From contig JAAVIG010000154.1 of NCBI GenBank assembly GCA_014796735.1, forward strand, positions 1 to 6,608: DNA of 6,608 nucleotides, in the 5' to 3' direction. A program made the translations under genes and the position numbers. Positions 4,770 to 6,608 of this stretch are shown here, piece after piece. Origin of the DNA: Oscillospiraceae bacterium. Its GTDB lineage: Bacteria > Bacillota > Clostridia > Oscillospirales > Ruminococcaceae. Below the pieces are notes generated by a model that saw nothing but the letters and a program-made list of their open reading frames with translations, did no database searches and was not told the DNA's origin. Positions within the stretch are counted from its first letter, which is position 1; each line of letters opens with the position of its first letter.

Positions 4770-5623
4770 CATCTTTTTGGAATACCGCTTTCGCACGGAA
4801 CTCCACATTGACATTTTCCACAGCCATAACGCACTCTCTGATTTGGTCCATGAGGAGGAAGCTCGCTTCCCGACAGATAAGGATCACAAATCAAATTGTC
4901 TTTTCCAAGCGCACAGCCTTTTGCTTTATCAATCGCGCCAACAGGACATTTCATCATACACGCGCCACACATTATGCAATACTCAAACGGTTTACTATAT
5001 GGACGAATATCTGCAGCAAATTCCGCATTCGTTATAACACTGCCAAAACGCCCTGCCATACCTTTCTTGGTAATAAGACCTTTTGAAAGTCCGAATGTTC
5101 CGAGACCTGCTGCATATGCGGCATGCCGTTCCGACCAAGTAGAAATATAGGGAGTTATCATGCGAAGCTTGCCGGATGGTTCCGGAGACACCGTTTCAAA
5201 GCCTTCATTTTCTAATATGGATTGAATATAACTCGTAATTTTGTCAAGGAATATTTGACCTTCGGTTCTTGCATGGAGCCATTCCGCGCTGCATCTTTGG
5301 GAAATACCAGGTTCATAGGGTTCATCGGTTCGATTCCGATTGGATTTTTTGACTCCCGCCGTAAATGGAAGGAAAAAGCTAATCACGGTTTTCGCGCCCG
5401 GAAGCCATTCCAGCGGTGCCATGTATTCCGGATGAATGACACCCTCCTTTTTAAATTCCGTAACAAAAAGCTCATCGTTGGCACTTGCAAATCCTATGAG
5501 TGGATCATCAAAAATTTTCATGCCCGCGAGATAAGGATATATTGCGTCTTCGTCTGATATAAAATTATCCCGACTATTTGCTGCAAAATTCACGATCTTA
5601 CCGGTGAGTACTTCCTTTTTCAT
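4769..5623 (-). CDS. QueG-like double [4Fe-4S]-cluster protein
   Basis: A cytoplasmic iron-sulfur protein of the COG1600-like group, distantly related to the epoxyqueuosine reductase QueG and reductive dehalogenases. The conserved core segment ERHAAYAAGLGTFGLSKGLI is followed by a ferredoxin-type cluster motif C216-x2-C219-x2-C222-x3-C226-P. A second set of cysteines (C237, C246, C268, C271, C273, C277), dense in YGCGKCQCGVPC near the C terminus, fits a second cluster. At 284 residues it is shorter than true QueG (about 380) and lacks its C-terminal extension, so a queuosine role should not be assumed. The longest ORF starts at TTG (5641); the ATG at 5623 with GGAGG (5637-5633) nine bases upstream is preferred. 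Its start overlaps the small ORF 5598-5714 by 26 bases. Confidence 0.85.
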   Translation of the reverse strand: MKKEVLTGKIVNFAANSRDNFISDEDAIYPYLAGMKIFDDPLIGFASANDELFVTEFKKEGVIHPEYMAPLEWLPGAKTVISFFLPFTAGVKKSNRNRTDEPYEPGISQRCSAEWLHARTEGQIFLDKITSYIQSILENEGFETVSPEPSGKLRMITPYISTWSERHAAYAAGLGTFGLSKGLITKKGMAGRFGSVITNAEFAADIRPYSKPFEYCIMCGACMMKCPVGAIDKAKGCALGKDNLICDPYLSGSELPPHGPNQRVRYGCGKCQCGVPCESGIPKR

Positions 5624-5714
5624 CCTTACACGCCTCCACAAAGTATTTATTCAATTCAACAGCTTTGGGGCCGTCTTTGACATATATTCCCACTCCGAGT
5701 AAATGTAATGTCAT
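5598..5714 (-). pseudogene. Small ORF resembling the N-terminal start of a VOC/glyoxalase-fold protein (probable remnant)
   Basis: Thirty-eight codons, too short to be listed as a normal gene. The ATG at 5714-5712 overlaps the malic enzyme stop as ATGA, so it is well placed for coupled translation. The product starts MTLHLLGVGIYVKDGPKAVEL, which resembles the first beta-strand and helix of PhnB/VOC (glyoxalase-bleomycin resistance) proteins, typically around 120 residues. It then diverges to NKYFVEACKDEKGSTHR and stops at TAA (5600-5598), inside the start of the QueG-like gene. The most likely reading is a VOC gene whose remainder was lost or displaced when the QueG-like gene arrived. It could alternatively be a real coupling peptide. 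The family assignment rests on about 20 residues. Confidence 0.45.
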
Positions 5715-6608
5715 AAGCTTTCCTTCCACGCCTTGGCAACCGCCTGCGCCACATTGTCCGCAACAGATTTATTAAGAGGACTTGCTATGATATTTTCCGC
5801 TGTTATCTCATCATCGGGTATTACCGAAGCAATTGCATAAGCCGCCGCCAGCTTCATTTTTTCGGTTATTTCCTTTGCTCTTACCGAAAGCGCGCCCTTG
5901 AAAATTCCCGGGAATACCAAAACATTGTTTATCTGATTTGGAAAATCGCTTCTGCCCGTGCCCACGATATACGCTCCCGCTTTTTTTGCAAGGTCGGGCA
6001 TGATCTCGGGAACGGGATTTGCCATTGCAAACACAATGGGCTTATCCGCCATGGTTCTTATCATATCCTCCGTGAAAAGCCCCGGCTTAGATACTCCGAT
6101 AAGTACGTCGGCTCCTGCCGCTGCCTCGGCAAGTCCGCCCTTTCTGACTTTTTTATTGGATTTCAATGCAATTTCCGCATGTGCGGGATTTTCATATTTA
6201 TCGTCTCGGTTAATTATACCGCAAAGATCAACCATAATAAGATCGCCGATCCCGAGATTTAACAGGAATGTGCCTATCGCGATACCCGCCGCGCCCGCTC
6301 CGTTAATAACTGCGGTAAGCTCTGAAAGCTTCTTCCCGGCGCACTTAGCGGCATTTATAAGCGCAGCTCCCACTACCACCGCCGTACCGTGCTGATCATC
6401 GTGAAAAACGGGAATATCAAGCTTTTCCTTTAGCTTTCTTTCAATTTCAAAGCATCTGGGTGCCGCAATATCCTCAAGATTTATCCCTCCGAAGCTGTCG
6501 CTTATCAGTTCGATAGTGCGTACTATTTCGTCGGTATCCTTGCTTTTTACGCAAAGAGGAAACGCGTCAACTCCCGCAAATTCATTAAATAAGCAGCACT
6601 TACCCTCC
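5711..6608 (-). CDS. Malic enzyme (malate dehydrogenase, oxaloacetate-decarboxylating), 5' end outside the window
   Basis: Catalyses oxidative decarboxylation of malate to pyruvate and CO2 with NAD(P), linking C4 acids to pyruvate in the cytoplasm. The frame is open without interruption from the window edge to TGA at 5711-5713, giving 298 visible residues of an expected roughly 390-410; the N-terminal part is missing. Visible signatures are FAGVDAFPLC, GINLEDIAAPRCFEIE (41-56), PVFHDDQHGT with the metal-binding aspartates (66-75), the Rossmann nucleotide-binding NGAGAAG (102-108), and ANPVPE with GTGRSDFPNQINN towards the C terminus. NAD versus NADP preference cannot be told from these residues. 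A small VOC-like ORF begins in its stop codon, so it is at least transcriptionally linked to the downstream genes. Confidence 0.95.
   Translation of the reverse strand, partial: EGKCCLFNEFAGVDAFPLCVKSKDTDEIVRTIELISDSFGGINLEDIAAPRCFEIERKLKEKLDIPVFHDDQHGTAVVVGAALINAAKCAGKKLSELTAVINGAGAAGIAIGTFLLNLGIGDLIMVDLCGIINRDDKYENPAHAEIALKSNKKVRKGGLAEAAAGADVLIGVSKPGLFTEDMIRTMADKPIVFAMANPVPEIMPDLAKKAGAYIVGTGRSDFPNQINNVLVFPGIFKGALSVRAKEITEKMKLAAAYAIASVIPDDEITAENIIASPLNKSVADNVAQAVAKAWKESL

Noticed and set aside
4769..5623. Calling this gene queG (epoxyqueuosine reductase)
   Set aside because: About 100 residues shorter than true QueG and without its C-terminal region; only the fold-level relationship is supported.
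5958..6395. 145-codon plus-strand ORF opposite the malic enzyme
   Set aside because: Overlaps the nucleotide-binding domain of a clear malic enzyme; low-complexity Ala/Pro/Ser-rich translation typical of an antisense shadow.

Overview
The window reads as a stretch of chromosome from a Gram-positive anaerobe of the class Clostridia, probably an Oscillospiraceae/Ruminococcaceae-type organism. The basis is a rpsB-tsf pair preceded by a YlmC/YmxH-type sporulation protein, a TIGR03905-type TSCPD protein, strong AGGAGG-type ribosome binding sites, and an S2 protein very close in sequence to the Bacillus/Clostridium type. The genus cannot be fixed from the sequence alone.

Layout. At the left end a GntR/FCD-family regulator (44-709, plus strand) follows what may be the last 14 codons of another gene. 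It converges on a long series of minus-strand genes. The 293-base convergent gap (710-1002) holds a repeat element made of two back-to-back perfect palindromes, which appears to sit inside the loop of the regulator's own terminator. It also holds the clear intrinsic terminator of the rpsB-tsf operon. Next, on the minus strand and in order of transcription from right to left, come: a 5'-truncated malic enzyme (5711-6608); a 38-codon ORF, ATGA-coupled to it, that looks like the start of a VOC/glyoxalase-fold protein; a QueG-like double [4Fe-4S] protein (4769-5623); a 109-base inverted-repeat element (4661-4769); a TSCPD-domain protein (4371-4622); a NUDIX hydrolase (3823-4332); RuvX/YqgF (3341-3775); a structured interval with two adjacent hairpins; a YmxH-type PRC-barrel protein (2923-3210); a good sigma-A promoter with a structured leader; and finally rpsB (1962-2720) and tsf (1003-1923).

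How the genes fit together. rpsB and tsf form the usual translation operon (30S protein S2 and elongation factor Ts) with its own promoter and terminator. TSCPD, NUDIX and RuvX are closely spaced and may be co-transcribed as housekeeping genes for nucleotide/redox and nucleic-acid functions. The malic enzyme, small ORF and QueG-like gene are translationally close and probably share a transcript.

Most of the window is ordinary core genome. The less ordinary parts are the palindromic element in the GntR terminator, the VOC-like remnant overlapping the QueG-like gene, the inverted-repeat element at 4661-4769, and the leader structures before ymxH and rpsB. I found no CRISPR array, complete transposase, phage gene, tRNA or rRNA, and no convincing new multi-gene system. 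Several start codons were moved from the longest possible ORF to the start best supported by a ribosome binding site and by family similarity.
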